Positions 1-9,402 of a DNA stretch of 64,000 nucleotides are shown one piece after another. The first letter of the stretch is position 1. Every line of letters starts with the position of its first letter. Both the position numbers and the translations under genes were made by a program. Where the stretch lies: the NCBI RefSeq assembly GCF_001435775.1, contig NZ_AZFK01000029.1, positions 1 to 64,000 on the forward strand. The letters run 5' to 3'. The notes beneath the pieces were generated by a model that saw only the letters and a program-made list of their open reading frames with translations, did no database searches and had not been told where the DNA came from. The DNA is from Limosilactobacillus ingluviei DSM 15946. Lineage in GTDB: Bacteria; Bacillota; Bacilli; Lactobacillales; Lactobacillaceae.

Positions 1-86
1 CAGGTGAGATCGAATTTTACATAATTCGTTTCTCCACCTAAAAGGGAGCATATCAAAAGCAGGTGACTTTTTTGGTTTGCGCTGCA

Positions 87-206
87 TTAGATCAAGCCTA
101 AGGCCCCAACGGCAGAAAAAAGCAGGGAACCCAACATGGCGATTAACATCAACCAAACGGCGATCATTGTAATTTTTTGAAAGCGCGTCTTCTTTTTCTT
201 TTGCAT
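87..206 (-). CDS. DUF4044 family small membrane protein
   Basis: This is a 39-residue protein with a lysine-rich N-terminus (MQKKKKTRFQKIT) followed by one hydrophobic segment, residues 14-38, that would span the membrane. AAAGGA lies about 9 bases before the ATG at 206. Length and pattern match the DUF4044 proteins that lactobacilli carry just upstream of mraZ. The function is unknown. It is divergent from the DUF3397 gene. Confidence 0.75.
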   Translation of the reverse strand: MQKKKKTRFQKITMIAVWLMLIAMLGSLLFSAVGALGLI

Positions 207-325
207 ATTCTCGATCCTTTACTGCCAAAAAATAATTCCTTCCTAGTGTAATCAATTTGGCGCGAAATTTCAAACTGAACAATGGCGTGGTACAATGAAG
301 CGGCGAGAAAGGGTGGAAATGGATC

Positions 326-667
326 GTGGAAATTAAGCAGTTACTATTGGAATTTCTGATCGGGGCGGCCTTTTGGGGCTTGGAATGGTTGGTCCAGCGG
401 CTGTTTGGTCGCCCCAAGCAACACTCCCGGGCTGGCTGGGCTTTGCTCTTAATGGCCTTGACGGAAGCCAACCTGGGCTTTTATTGGTTTGCCTACCCGA
501 TGATTGGGTGGATGGTGCTCGGGATTGGGCTGGTGATTTTGCAGTTGACGGCCCGCCGGGAGTTCTTATACCAACGCTACTGGCCAGCCTTTTGGCGCTT
601 GTCGTTTTTGTATGCCAGCGTAGTTTGGGCGGGCTCGTGTTTTTTGATGCAGTTGCCAACGCCGTAG
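326..667 (+). CDS. DUF3397 family membrane protein
   Basis: This is a 113-residue integral membrane protein with about four hydrophobic segments (near residues 1-18, 36-55, 58-75 and 88-110) and short basic loops. It starts at GTG 326 with GGGTGG about 9 bases upstream; no in-frame ATG is better placed. DUF3397 proteins of this length sit immediately before mraZ in many lactobacilli, so position and topology both support the call. The biochemical role is unknown; a link to the cell envelope is only inferred from the neighbourhood. The following 240 bases contain no convincing gene. Confidence 0.75.
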   Translation: MEIKQLLLEFLIGAAFWGLEWLVQRLFGRPKQHSRAGWALLLMALTEANLGFYWFAYPMIGWMVLGIGLVILQLTARREFLYQRYWPAFWRLSFLYASVVWAGSCFLMQLPTP

Positions 668-849
668 TGGCTGGCCAATCGTTTGATCAGGCGGTGGCAA
701 GGGGCGCTGAGTGGTGCTGGCTGGGCCAAAAAATGTTCCAAAATAATGAAGAAAGCAAAAATAATTTCGGCCGACAGCCGGCTTAAAGACGCGAAATTGG
801 GTGACCGATATCGCGTTTTTTATTTTTTGGGGGAATTCAGGAAATTGCG

Positions 850-874
850 TGGTGAGAAGTGGGGGATTGTGGTA
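850..874 (+). promoter_or_regulatory. MraZ-type operator repeats upstream of mraZ
   Basis: Three direct repeats, TGGTG (850), TGGGG (860) and TGGTA (870), are spaced exactly 10 bases apart (5-base boxes with 5-base gaps). MraZ is known to bind such TGGGN-N5 repeats before its own gene and repress the dcw cluster. The match is by eye. No clear sigma-A promoter was found just upstream. Confidence 0.55.
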
Positions 875-908
875 GACTTGACTTGTGATCGCAAGGGAGG
901 TGGCTGCT

Positions 909-1337
909 TTGTTTATGGGTGAGTTTAATCACACGATTGATACAAAGGGGCGCCTGATTATTCCCGCTAAATTCCGCCAGCAATTGGGGGAGCGGTTTGT
1001 CATTACCCGCGGTTTGGATCAGTGTTTGGCTGGTTGGCCGCTGAGCGAATGGGAAAAATTACAAGCCAAATTGCGGGCCTTGCCGATGACGAAGAAAAAT
1101 GTCCGCCAGTTCGTCCGCTTTTTGTATGCGGCCGCGGTGGAATGTGAATTTGATAAACAAGGCCGGGTCAACCTGTCGGCAACCCTGTTGGATTATGCCC
1201 AATTAAAGCAAGCGTGCGTAGTCGTGGGGGTGGCCACCCACTTTGAAATTTGGGATACAGCCACCTGGCAAACCATCAATCAGCAGGCCGCGGCAGATTT
1301 TGCGGCGGTGGCTGAGGAATTGGATTTTGATTTTTAA
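909..1337 (+). CDS. mraZ: Transcriptional regulator MraZ
   Basis: This is a 142-residue MraZ, a DNA-binding protein of the AbrB-like double SpoVT/AbrB fold that autoregulates the dcw cluster. The N-terminal [22 protein letters not shown] is the family signature, and a second copy of the fold begins near residue 80 ([10 protein letters not shown]). I place the start at TTG 909, giving M-F-M-G-E-F as in relatives, because AAGGGAGG at 893-900 is 8 bases away; ATG 915 is the alternative and is further from the ribosome site. It is first in the run of + strand cell-division genes and is preceded by its likely operator repeats. Confidence 0.93.
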   Translation: MFMGEFNHTIDTKGRLIIPAKFRQQLGERFVITRGLDQCLAGWPLSEWEKLQAKLRALPMTKKNVRQFVRFLYAAAVECEFDKQGRVNLSATLLDYAQLKQACVVVGVATHFEIWDTATWQTINQQAAADFAAVAEELDFDF

Positions 1338-1369
1338 GCACTTCGGGTAGCCAAAGGAGGATCTGGTTA

Positions 1370-2317
1370 ATGGAATTTGCACACGTCACCGTTTTGTTGC
1401 ACGAAGCGGTCGATGCCTTGGCGCTTCAGCCAACGGGGACTTATGCGGACGCAACCTTGGGTGGCGGGGGCCACAGTGGCTTGATTGCCAGTCAATTGCA
1501 GCCAGGGGGGCACTTATATTCATTTGACCAGGATCAAGTGGCGATTGATTACAACCAGGTTAATTTAAAAGCGCCGTTGGCGGCGGGGACCGTAACCTTG
1601 GTTAAAGCTAACTTCCGCCAGTTAAAGGCAGAATTGGCAGCCCGCGGCGTGACGGGCTTGGATGGGATTGTTTATGATTTGGGGGTTTCATCGCCCCAAT
1701 TTGATGATGCCAAGCGGGGCTTTTCTTACCAACACGAGGCCCCCTTGGACATGCGGATGAACCAAGCCCAGGCCCTGTCAGCCAAGGAAGTCGTGAATGA
1801 ATGGTCGTATGCCGATTTGGTGCGGATCTTGTATCGTTACGGGGAGGAATCCTTTGCCAAATCGATTGCCCGGGCGATTGAACGCCACCGGCAGCAAGCG
1901 CCGATTGAAACCACGACGGAATTAGCCGAGATTATCAAGGAAGGGATTCCCGCCAAGGCCCGTCGGCACGGTGGGCACCCGGCTAAAAAGAGCTTCCAAG
2001 CGATTCGCATCGCCGTCAATGATGAATTGGGGGCTTTAGAAAGCTCCTTGGAGCAAGCCCTCGACTTATTGAACGTCCACGGGCGCATCGCGGTGATTAC
2101 CTTCCAATCCTTGGAAGATCGGTTAGTCAAGACGATGTTTAAAGAACGCACGTCGCTTCCGGAATTGCCCCCAGGTTTACCGGTGATTCCTGCGGCCAGC
2201 CAACCGGCTTATCGCTTGGTGAATAAGAAACCGATTTTGCCTTCGGCCGCGGAATTGGCGGCCAATCACCGCGCCCACAGTGCAAAACTCCGAATTATTG
2301 AACGCGTAAAGAAGTGA
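1370..2317 (+). CDS. rsmH: 16S rRNA (cytosine(1402)-N(4))-methyltransferase RsmH
   Basis: This 315-residue enzyme (also called MraW) transfers a methyl group from SAM to N4 of C1402 in the 16S rRNA decoding site. The SAM-binding motif [11 protein letters not shown] lies near residues 28-38. The family-typical stretch around residues 100-125 ([24 protein letters not shown]) and the later [16 protein letters not shown] are both present. AAAGGAGG precedes the ATG by 8 bases. It sits between mraZ and ftsL, the standard dcw order, and is probably co-transcribed with them. Confidence 0.97.
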   Translation: MEFAHVTVLLHEAVDALALQPTGTYADATLGGGGHSGLIASQLQPGGHLYSFDQDQVAIDYNQVNLKAPLAAGTVTLVKANFRQLKAELAARGVTGLDGIVYDLGVSSPQFDDAKRGFSYQHEAPLDMRMNQAQALSAKEVVNEWSYADLVRILYRYGEESFAKSIARAIERHRQQAPIETTTELAEIIKEGIPAKARRHGGHPAKKSFQAIRIAVNDELGALESSLEQALDLLNVHGRIAVITFQSLEDRLVKTMFKERTSLPELPPGLPVIPAASQPAYRLVNKKPILPSAAELAANHRAHSAKLRIIERVKK

Positions 2318-2336
2318 GAATAGGAAAGTGGTCTGA

Positions 2337-2702
2337 ATGGATGAAAATACGGCACGTGAACTGAGACAGCAAACCCAGCCCACCCCCGCGGCGCAGCCAA
2401 CCGCAACGGCGCAGCCAACGGTGGGGCGGGTTCCGTTTTCAAAATTTGAAATTCTCTTAGGGGTGGTCTGCACGGCGCTAGTGGCGTGGATGGTCGTTAG
2501 TTTAATCTCGGCCAAAATTGCGTTGAACAACCACCAGCACACTTTGCAACAGGTTCAAAACCAAATTGCCAAGGTTAACAGTTCAAATACCAGCATCCAG
2601 CAAGAAATTGCCGAGGCCACCAGTCAAGCGAACCTGCAAAAGGTTGCGAAGAAGTACGGTTTGACCGATGCCAATTCAAGTGTAAGGAACGTTAACCGAT
2701 GA
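2337..2702 (+). CDS. ftsL: Cell division protein FtsL
   Basis: This is a 121-residue bitopic membrane protein. It has a Pro/Gln/Ala-rich cytoplasmic N-terminus, a transmembrane helix at about residues 41-61, then an extracytoplasmic coiled-coil-like segment rich in Gln, Asn and Lys. FtsL joins DivIB and DivIC in the divisome and helps recruit and activate PBP2B. Sequence conservation in FtsL is low, so topology and position between rsmH and the PBP2B gene carry the call. Its stop overlaps the next start (ATGA at 2699), which suggests translational coupling. Confidence 0.88.
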   Translation: MDENTARELRQQTQPTPAAQPTATAQPTVGRVPFSKFEILLGVVCTALVAWMVVSLISAKIALNNHQHTLQQVQNQIAKVNSSNTSIQQEIAEATSQANLQKVAKKYGLTDANSSVRNVNR

Positions 2703-4864
2703 ATGAACAACAGTCTCCGAAACGAACGGTAAAAGAGGAAAGTCACCGGAATCACCGGGCCTTTGGATTAGGCCTGTTTCTGATTACGCTTTTGATTTTT
2801 TCCTTGTTTATCGTTCGTTTTGGCTATATCGCAATTTTTAAGGATGTTAAAAACCATAACCTAAAAGCGGCTGCCCAACGGATGTATACCAATACGCAAA
2901 TTATTACCGCTAAGCGGGGCACGATTTTTGACGCTAATGGTAATGCGATTGCCCAAGATACCAGCAAATATACCGTCGTGGCCGTCCTTAGTCACACGAT
3001 GAAGGAACCGGATGGCAAGCCGCTCTATGTTAAGGATAAGGAGCACACGGCGCAGGTTTTGGCTAAGTATTTGAAGGCAAAGCCGCAGCAAATCAAAAAA
3101 ACTTTAAATACCAAGGGCGCCTTTCAAGTCCAGTTTGGCCCGGCTGGTAGCAATCTGTCGGTAGCCACGATGGAAAAGATCAAGGCGGAAAAGTTGCCGG
3201 GGATTTCCTTTATTAAAACGCCGGCCCGTGAATATCCGGAAGGGCAGTTTGCCAGCCAATTGATCGGCTTGGCGGTCCCCAAGACCAATCACGGGACCAC
3301 AAAATTAGTGGGCCAACTCGGGCTGGAAGCCACGAAAAACAAGCTATTAAGTGGGAAAAATGGGCTAAAAAAGTCGATTAATGACGTTTACGGGACCCAA
3401 ATGGCGGACTCGACCAGCCTGGGCCGACCGGTCCAAAATGGGGCCAATATTACCACGACCTTAGATAACAGTCTGCAACACGACCTTGAAACCCTGGTCG
3501 GAAAAGTGTATGGCAGTGCCAAACCAGCAGGGTTAACCGCCGTGATCATGGAGGCCAAGACTGGTAAAATCCTGGCGGCAACGCAACGCCCCAATTACAA
3601 GTCAGATGCGCCGGCGTGGACCAATGCCTTGGTGCAAGATACCTATGAACCAGGGTCAACGATGAAGATGCTGACCCTGGCCGCGGCGATTGATTCGGGC
3701 CACTTTAATCCCAATGCCACGTATAACTCGGGGGTCTGGAATATTGGCGGCGGCCGGGTAACTGACTGGATAACGTCTGGTTGGGGCAGCATTTCTTACA
3801 AGGAAGCCTTTTATCGGTCCAGTAACGTCGGGTTTGCCCACATTGAACAAAATATGGGCTCTTCGACTTGGATGACCTACCTCAAGCGCTTTGGCATGCT
3901 CAAAAAGGTGGGGGTCTATGGCATGGGCGGTGAACAAGCCGGCTATACCAACTTCAAAGGAACCTTGGAGCAGACCAACACCGCCTTTGGGCAGGGGATT
4001 ACGGTCAACGTGATGGAAATGGTGCAGGCCTTTTCGGCGATTGCCAATCACGGGAAAATGGTCAAACCGTATTGGATTCAAAAGGTGGTTGATCCGAAAT
4101 CGGGCAAAGTTCTCAAGCGCGTCAAACCCCAAACGGTCGGCCACCCCATCAAGGCCAGCACTGCCAAGCAAGTGCTTAAGTACATGCAAGGGGTGATTTA
4201 TAACAAGGTCGGGACCGGGGGTGCCTACAAAGTTGATGGGTACCGGATTGCCGGGAAGACCGGGACGGCCCAAATTGGGGGTGCCAGTGGATATGAAACG
4301 GGGTCGACGGCCTACATCTATTCCTTTGCTGGGTTTGCCCCCGCTAAGGATCCCAAGTACATCATTTACATCACCATGAAAAAACCCACCAAGGTCAATG
4401 GTTCGGCCGAGCAGACGATTGCTTCGATCACCACGCCGTTGATTAAGGACTTGCTGGAGAAAGAAAAGCTGAAGACCGCCAAAGAACAAGGCCTGGTGAA
4501 GTTGCCGAACTTGGTCGGGATGACCACGGCGGCGGCCCAAAAAGGGATGACCAATAAAGGCCTGATTCCGGTCGTCTTAGGTAGCGGTGAAAAGGTCCAG
4601 GCCCAATCGCTGGCCGCGGGCAACCAGGTAACCTTGCATAACCGGGTCTTCTTATTGACCGGGGGGCAAGTTAAGATGCCGGACTTGACGGGCTGGTCGC
4701 AAGCTGACGTCAGCCGCTTGGCCCAGGTGTTGGGTTTGAAGTTGGAAAGCAGCGGCGGGGGCTTTGTCAATAAACAAAATCTCAAGAAGGACAGTGTCGT
4801 CAAGCCCGGGCAAACCTTACGGGTCACCTACCAGGACCGGGGCAGTGTGACGGCGAAAAAATAA
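2699..4864 (+). CDS. pbp2B: Penicillin-binding protein 2B, septal transpeptidase with two PASTA domains
   Basis: This 721-residue class B penicillin-binding protein cross-links septal peptidoglycan. After a short basic cytoplasmic tail comes one transmembrane helix (about residues 23-43), a dimerisation domain, and the transpeptidase domain with all three catalytic motifs: STMK with the acyl-serine at 320, SSN at 374-376 and KTG at 520-522. Two PASTA repeats follow (about residues 600-655, beginning VKLPNLVG, and 657-712, beginning VKMPDLTG). It overlaps ftsL by 4 bases. The symbols ftsI and penA are also used for this family. Confidence 0.95.
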   Translation: MNEQQSPKRTVKEESHRNHRAFGLGLFLITLLIFSLFIVRFGYIAIFKDVKNHNLKAAAQRMYTNTQIITAKRGTIFDANGNAIAQDTSKYTVVAVLSHTMKEPDGKPLYVKDKEHTAQVLAKYLKAKPQQIKKTLNTKGAFQVQFGPAGSNLSVATMEKIKAEKLPGISFIKTPAREYPEGQFASQLIGLAVPKTNHGTTKLVGQLGLEATKNKLLSGKNGLKKSINDVYGTQMADSTSLGRPVQNGANITTTLDNSLQHDLETLVGKVYGSAKPAGLTAVIMEAKTGKILAATQRPNYKSDAPAWTNALVQDTYEPGSTMKMLTLAAAIDSGHFNPNATYNSGVWNIGGGRVTDWITSGWGSISYKEAFYRSSNVGFAHIEQNMGSSTWMTYLKRFGMLKKVGVYGMGGEQAGYTNFKGTLEQTNTAFGQGITVNVMEMVQAFSAIANHGKMVKPYWIQKVVDPKSGKVLKRVKPQTVGHPIKASTAKQVLKYMQGVIYNKVGTGGAYKVDGYRIAGKTGTAQIGGASGYETGSTAYIYSFAGFAPAKDPKYIIYITMKKPTKVNGSAEQTIASITTPLIKDLLEKEKLKTAKEQGLVKLPNLVGMTTAAAQKGMTNKGLIPVVLGSGEKVQAQSLAAGNQVTLHNRVFLLTGGQVKMPDLTGWSQADVSRLAQVLGLKLESSGGGFVNKQNLKKDSVVKPGQTLRVTYQDRGSVTAKK

Positions 4865-4885
4865 CACCAAAAAGAGGAGGAGATT

Positions 4886-5851
4886 ATGATTTTTAATATC
4901 TTGTTATGGGGTGGCGTGGGCTTCGCCCTGTCATTTCTAATTACCTTTTTGTTGATGCCACGATTGATTGCCTACTTCCGGGCAAAAAAAGAGGGGCAAC
5001 AGATTCGCGAAGAAGGGCCAACCTGGCACCAAGTTAAGGCAGGCACGCCGACAATGGGGGGCCTGTTATTCTTGATCAGTACGGTGATTGGGACGTTGGT
5101 GGCCGGTTTTGCCACGAACCTGCTGAACAACACCCTGTGGGCCTTGCTCTTTACCTTGGTGGTCTTTGGCCTGATTGGGATGTGGGACGACAGCATCAAG
5201 ATTTTTAACCACCAAAACGAAGGCTTTAAACCCTGGCAAAAGTTCTTAGCCCAAGTGATCGCGGCAATGATTTTTACCGTCATTTACCAGCACGAAGGCT
5301 TCCAAATGGGCTTTGGCAATATGAATCTCGGCTGGTTATATGGTCTGTTTATCATTTTCTGGATGGTCGGGTTTTCCAATGCCGTTAACTTAACGGACGG
5401 GTTGGATGGCCTGGTTGATGGCCTGGCCACCGTGTCGTTTGCGGCCTACCTGGTGATTGCGTTAGTGCAAGGGCAAGGGGAAGTCGCCTTGTTCTGTTTG
5501 GCAATGATTGGGGGCTTAGTGGGCTTCTTTAAGTACAATCACAAGCCCGCCAAGATTTTCATGGGGGACATGGGGTCCTTAGCCCTCGGGGGCGCTTTGG
5601 CCGCGGTGGCCTTGTTGCTGCACCACGAGTGGTCCTTGTTGTTAATTGGGATCGTCTATGTGATTGAAACGGCCAGCGTGATCCTGCAGGTGGCGTCCTT
5701 TAAGACGACGGGAAAGCGGATTTTTAAAATGACGCCGATTCACCACTCCTTTGAAATGGATGGGTGGAGTGAATGGAAGATCGACGGGGTCTTTTGGGCC
5801 TGCCAATTATTAATCAGTGCCATTACGGTCGCAGTCATCTGCTTTATTTAA
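4886..5851 (+). CDS. mraY: Phospho-N-acetylmuramoyl-pentapeptide-transferase MraY
   Basis: This 321-residue polytopic enzyme with about ten transmembrane helices transfers phospho-MurNAc-pentapeptide from UDP to undecaprenyl phosphate, forming lipid I. Diagnostic motifs are PTMGG near residue 53, the aspartate pair in [20 protein letters not shown] near 166-177, [12 protein letters not shown] near 226-237, and the C-terminal [23 protein letters not shown] lies 8 bases before the ATG. It sits between pbp2B and murD as expected for the lipid I branch. Confidence 0.97.
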   Translation: MIFNILLWGGVGFALSFLITFLLMPRLIAYFRAKKEGQQIREEGPTWHQVKAGTPTMGGLLFLISTVIGTLVAGFATNLLNNTLWALLFTLVVFGLIGMWDDSIKIFNHQNEGFKPWQKFLAQVIAAMIFTVIYQHEGFQMGFGNMNLGWLYGLFIIFWMVGFSNAVNLTDGLDGLVDGLATVSFAAYLVIALVQGQGEVALFCLAMIGGLVGFFKYNHKPAKIFMGDMGSLALGGALAAVALLLHHEWSLLLIGIVYVIETASVILQVASFKTTGKRIFKMTPIHHSFEMDGWSEWKIDGVFWACQLLISAITVAVICFI

Positions 5852-5875
5852 GAAAGGTTTATGAAGGAAACAGCA

Positions 5876-7249
5876 ATGAAAAACATCAGTAAGTATCAAG
5901 GAAAAAAAGTCCTGGTAATTGGGTTTGGGATCAGTGGGATCAACGCGGCCAAGTTGTTGGTTAAACTCGGCGCTACGGTCGTGGCCAACGACCAAAAGGT
6001 GCCGACTGACCCAAGCATCGAAGCCGATTTACAAGCTGCGGGGATTGAAACGCTAACCGGGTCTAACCCCTTGAGTTTAGCCGACGCGGGCTTTGATTAC
6101 GTGGTCAAGAACCCGGGGATTCCCTATGATGTTCCGTTAGTGGCCAAGTTTGTAGCCCAGGGGACCCCGATTATTACCGAAGCGGAATTGGCCGCCGAAA
6201 TTTTCGCGGGCAACCTAGTCGCGGTTACGGGAAGCAATGGGAAGACTACGACGACAACCTTGATTCAAAAGATGTTGGCCGCTGGTTTGCCCCACCGGGT
6301 GGAATACGCGGGCAACATTGGGGTCTCTTTCTCCAAGGTGGCCCAAGAATTGACCGCCAGCGACACGATTGTGACGGAGCTCTCCAGCTTCCAACTGTTG
6401 GGGGCACCAACGTTGAAGCCCCACGTGGCGGTGATCACGAATATTTTTGCCAACCACCTCGATTACCACAAGACGCGCCAAAATTACGTTAACGCGAAGT
6501 TAAATATTACCCGTCATCAGACCAAGGAAGATTACCTGGTTATTAATTGGGACCGGGAAGAATGGCAACAATTGGCCCGGCGGACGGACGCGACGGTGGT
6601 CCCGTTTTCCCGGGAGATGAAATCGAAGGCTGGTGCCTACGTGGAAAATGGCAACTTCTGTTGGCGCGGTGAAGTGATCATGCCGGTGGCCAAGCTGCGG
6701 TTGATCGGGCCGCAAAACGTGGAGAATGCCTTAGCCGCCATTGCCGCAGCGAAGCTCAGCGGGGTCGCCAACGAGGCAATTATTGAGGTTTTGACGACCT
6801 TTGCGGGGGTGCGGCACCGTTTGCAGTTCGTGACGGAATACCAAGGCCGCCTCTTCTACAACGATTCCAAGTCCACCGATATTGAAGCAACGGAGGTAGC
6901 CTTGCAAGGTTTTAGTCAACCGGTGATTCTCTTGGCGGGGGGCTTGGACCGGGGCTACACGTTTGAACGATTGGTGCCATACTTTAAGGCCCACGTGAAG
7001 CACCTGATTGTCTTTGGGGAATGTGAAGACAAGATGGCTGCAGCCGGAATGGCGGCCGGGGTGCCGGTGACCCACGCCGCGGATGCAGTGGCAGCCGTCC
7101 CGGTGGCCTGGCAATTAAGTGCGCCTGGTGACGTGATCTTATTGTCCCCGGCCAATGCCAGCTGGGACCAATTCCCGAGTTTTGAAGTCCGGGGCGATAA
7201 GTTTATCGCTGCGGTCGAAGCATTACAAACCGAACCAAAGGAGGGTTAA
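5876..7249 (+). CDS. murD: UDP-N-acetylmuramoylalanine--D-glutamate ligase MurD
   Basis: This cytoplasmic Mur ligase of about 457 residues adds D-glutamate to UDP-MurNAc-L-Ala using ATP. The N-terminal Rossmann-like motif ([17 protein letters not shown]), the ATP loop [14 protein letters not shown] near residue 110, [10 protein letters not shown], and the C-terminal-domain motif YNDSKSTD are all present. I prefer ATG 5876, which gives [16 protein letters not shown] as in relatives and has AAGGAAA 5 bases upstream; ATG 5861 would add five residues and is possible. It is followed after 2 bases by murG. Confidence 0.95.
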   Translation: MKNISKYQGKKVLVIGFGISGINAAKLLVKLGATVVANDQKVPTDPSIEADLQAAGIETLTGSNPLSLADAGFDYVVKNPGIPYDVPLVAKFVAQGTPIITEAELAAEIFAGNLVAVTGSNGKTTTTTLIQKMLAAGLPHRVEYAGNIGVSFSKVAQELTASDTIVTELSSFQLLGAPTLKPHVAVITNIFANHLDYHKTRQNYVNAKLNITRHQTKEDYLVINWDREEWQQLARRTDATVVPFSREMKSKAGAYVENGNFCWRGEVIMPVAKLRLIGPQNVENALAAIAAAKLSGVANEAIIEVLTTFAGVRHRLQFVTEYQGRLFYNDSKSTDIEATEVALQGFSQPVILLAGGLDRGYTFERLVPYFKAHVKHLIVFGECEDKMAAAGMAAGVPVTHAADAVAAVPVAWQLSAPGDVILLSPANASWDQFPSFEVRGDKFIAAVEALQTEPKEG

Positions 7250-7251
7250 GC

Positions 7252-8349
7252 ATGCGATTAATGGTTTCTGGCGGGGGGACCGGGGGACACATCTATCCCG
7301 CCCTGGCTTTAATTGAACGCTTAAAGGAACTCGATCCGACAACGGAAGTCCTCTACGTTGGGACGACCCGGGGCTTGGAAAACCGGATTGTTCCTGCGGC
7401 GGGACTAAAATTGGTGACCTTGCGGACCCAAGGCTTTAAGCGGTCTTTATCCCTTGAAAACTTTAAGACGGTTTATTTGTTCTTAAAGTCGGTTCATGAA
7501 GCCAAAAAGTTGATCAAAGACTTTAAGCCGGATGTAGTGCTAGGGACGGGGGGCTACGTCAGCGGGGCCGTGCTGTATGCGGCGGCCAAGCTGCATGTCC
7601 CAACGGTGATCCACGAACAAAACAGTGTTGTGGGGGTCACCAATAAGTTTTTAAGCCGCTACGTCAATGAGATTGCCATTGCCTTTGAAGCAGCGCGGGA
7701 CCAATTTCCGGCGGACAAGGTCACCTTGGTCGGCAACCCGCGGGCCCAACAAGTGGCCGCCCAGCACCAATCAGATTTTCGCTGGTCGTCGATTGGCTTG
7801 CAAGATGACGTGCCGACTTTAATGGTCTTTGGGGGCAGCCAAGGGGCGCCAAAGATCAACCAAAGCGTCGTTGAAGCGATTCCGACCTTTAACCAACGGC
7901 CCTACCAGGTCCTGTTTGCGACCGGCCAAAAGCGCTATGACGCGGTCCAAAAGGCGTTGGCGGATGTGAAAGTAGGTGCGAACGTGAAGGTTGTGCCATA
8001 CATTGAGGACATGCCAAAGAAGTTGCCAAAAGTGGCGACCTTGGTTTCCCGGGCGGGCGCAACCACGATTGCTGAGATTACCGCCATTGGGGTGCCGACG
8101 GTGATGATTCCCAGTCCGTACGTCACGGCCAACCACCAGGTGAAAAACGCCCAAGCCTTGGTTGACCAGGGAGCCGCGCGGATGATTGTTGAAGACGAAT
8201 TATCGGGCGCAACCTTATTAGCGGCGGTGGATGATTTGATGACCGATCAGGCCTTGCGCGCTAAAATGGCAGCGCAATCCAAGGCGATTGGCCACCCGGA
8301 TGCGGCGGACGCCCTGATTAAAGTCTTAAAAAAGGCCCAACAAGACTAG
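7252..8349 (+). CDS. murG: UDP-N-acetylglucosamine transferase MurG
   Basis: This 365-residue GT-B enzyme (family GT28) transfers GlcNAc to lipid I to make lipid II on the inner membrane face. The N-terminal glycine-rich loop [15 protein letters not shown], the HEQNSVVG loop near residue 122, [10 protein letters not shown] near 194 and the donor-site segment [24 protein letters not shown] are characteristic. AAAGGAGGG precedes the ATG. It follows murD almost directly and precedes divIB. Confidence 0.97.
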   Translation: MRLMVSGGGTGGHIYPALALIERLKELDPTTEVLYVGTTRGLENRIVPAAGLKLVTLRTQGFKRSLSLENFKTVYLFLKSVHEAKKLIKDFKPDVVLGTGGYVSGAVLYAAAKLHVPTVIHEQNSVVGVTNKFLSRYVNEIAIAFEAARDQFPADKVTLVGNPRAQQVAAQHQSDFRWSSIGLQDDVPTLMVFGGSQGAPKINQSVVEAIPTFNQRPYQVLFATGQKRYDAVQKALADVKVGANVKVVPYIEDMPKKLPKVATLVSRAGATTIAEITAIGVPTVMIPSPYVTANHQVKNAQALVDQGAARMIVEDELSGATLLAAVDDLMTDQALRAKMAAQSKAIGHPDAADALIKVLKKAQQD

Positions 8350-8379
8350 TTTTTTGTTTCCATGAAAGGGGGGACCCCA

Positions 8380-9228
8380 ATGGCCACGGATTATCAAAAT
8401 AATGACCAACACCGGCGTTACAATGAACGCTTGGCCCGGTTGGAAGAGCGGAGTGTAATTGCCTTACAGCAGGGGAAGAAAACCCGCCGCCCGCGGTTGA
8501 AAAAACGCTTGCCTCAAATCAAGCAGTTTCGGCTGCGCAGTAATCTGCGGCGCATTTTAAGCATTGTGGTTCCCTTTGGCTTGATTTTGTTGTTTATGCT
8601 TTATATCGTCTCACCCTTGGCCCGGATCAAGACGGTGACGGTAACGGGGAATCACCATCTAACCGCGCGCCAGGTGCAAGCGGCCACGCAAGTGCGGCCG
8701 GGGCGCTTTATTTGGGCGACGTTGGCGATGAAACCAGCTCGCTTGACCCAGATTCAACACCGGAATTCCCAATTAAAGCAGGTCAAAATTATCTTGACGG
8801 GACCGCAAAGCGTCGAAATTGCGGTCAAGGAATATGATGTGATTGGCTTGGTCAATGCCGGCAAACGCCCGCAGCTTTTGTTAAGCAACGGCAAGTTCCG
8901 GCCGGTCACGGGCCAGGTGGATCAATTTGTGGCTTATGCGGGCTTTAACGATCATTACCCGATGCTAAAGACGACGGCCAAACGGATTGGTAAATTAGCC
9001 CCGGCCGTGCGCAACGGGATTTCGGAAGTCACTTATTCGCCGACGACCTTGGATAAACAACGCCTGAAGTTACTGATGAATGATGGCAATACCGTCTTTG
9101 TCAAGGCCAGTGAAATTGATGAAAAGATGAGTTATTATCCGTCAATTGTGGCCAACACCGATGGCAACCGGGTAATTAATCTGGAATTTGGCGCGTATTC
9201 TTATGAATACAGTTCAAAAGATAAGTAA
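8380..9228 (+). CDS. divIB: Cell division protein DivIB/FtsQ
   Basis: This divisome protein of about 282 residues has a long basic cytoplasmic N-terminus, one transmembrane helix near residues 62-82, and an extracellular POTRA domain beginning at IKTVTVTGNHHLTARQV, followed by the beta domain. It works with FtsL and DivIC in septal wall synthesis. I use ATG 8380 (MATDYQNNDQ) because AAAGGGGGG lies just upstream; the earlier ATG at 8362 has no ribosome site. The residue pattern supports the family, and the position between murG and ftsA confirms it. Confidence 0.92.
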   Translation: MATDYQNNDQHRRYNERLARLEERSVIALQQGKKTRRPRLKKRLPQIKQFRLRSNLRRILSIVVPFGLILLFMLYIVSPLARIKTVTVTGNHHLTARQVQAATQVRPGRFIWATLAMKPARLTQIQHRNSQLKQVKIILTGPQSVEIAVKEYDVIGLVNAGKRPQLLLSNGKFRPVTGQVDQFVAYAGFNDHYPMLKTTAKRIGKLAPAVRNGISEVTYSPTTLDKQRLKLLMNDGNTVFVKASEIDEKMSYYPSIVANTDGNRVINLEFGAYSYEYSSKDK

Positions 9229-9265
9229 AATGACAGGGTTTTCACGCCGGACGCGTGGTCTTCCT

Positions 9266-9316
9266 GAGAAAAGGTGGTTAAATCGCGGTGAAATCCCGAT
9301 TGAACCACCTTTTCTC
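9266..9316 (+). terminator. Hairpin between divIB and ftsA
   Basis: Fourteen perfectly complementary bases (GAGAAAAGGTGGTT / AACCACCTTTTCTC), extended inward by five more pairs after one mismatch, enclose an 11-base loop. There is no proper T-run beyond the stem, so it may attenuate transcription or stabilise mRNA ends rather than fully terminate. It lies just before the ftsA promoter. Confidence 0.5.
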
Positions 9317-9326
9317 GCATAATCTG

Positions 9327-9335
9327 TGGTAAAAT
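9327..9335 (+). promoter_or_regulatory. Extended -10 promoter for ftsA
   Basis: TGGTAAAAT is an extended -10 (TGnTAnnnT) with -10 hexamer at 9330-9335; no good -35 is visible. It sits about 70 bases before ftsA and would allow ftsAZ expression independent of the upstream wall genes. Confidence 0.55.
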
Positions 9336-9402
9336 TTAAGCATAAATACCATTAGAAAATAATAATAAAATTAATATTCAGTATTAGGAGGGTTCCGGAG
9401 AG

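Noticed and set aside
683-922. Open frame of 79 codons before mraZ
   Set aside because: No ribosome site, no family resemblance, and it overlaps the MraZ repeats and the mraZ start in another frame.
2177-2542. Minus-strand frames of more than 100 codons across the division cluster, for example here and at 3656-4540
   Set aside because: They are antisense to well-supported genes, rich in Arg, Pro and His as expected from GC-biased complementary frames, and have no ribosome sites.
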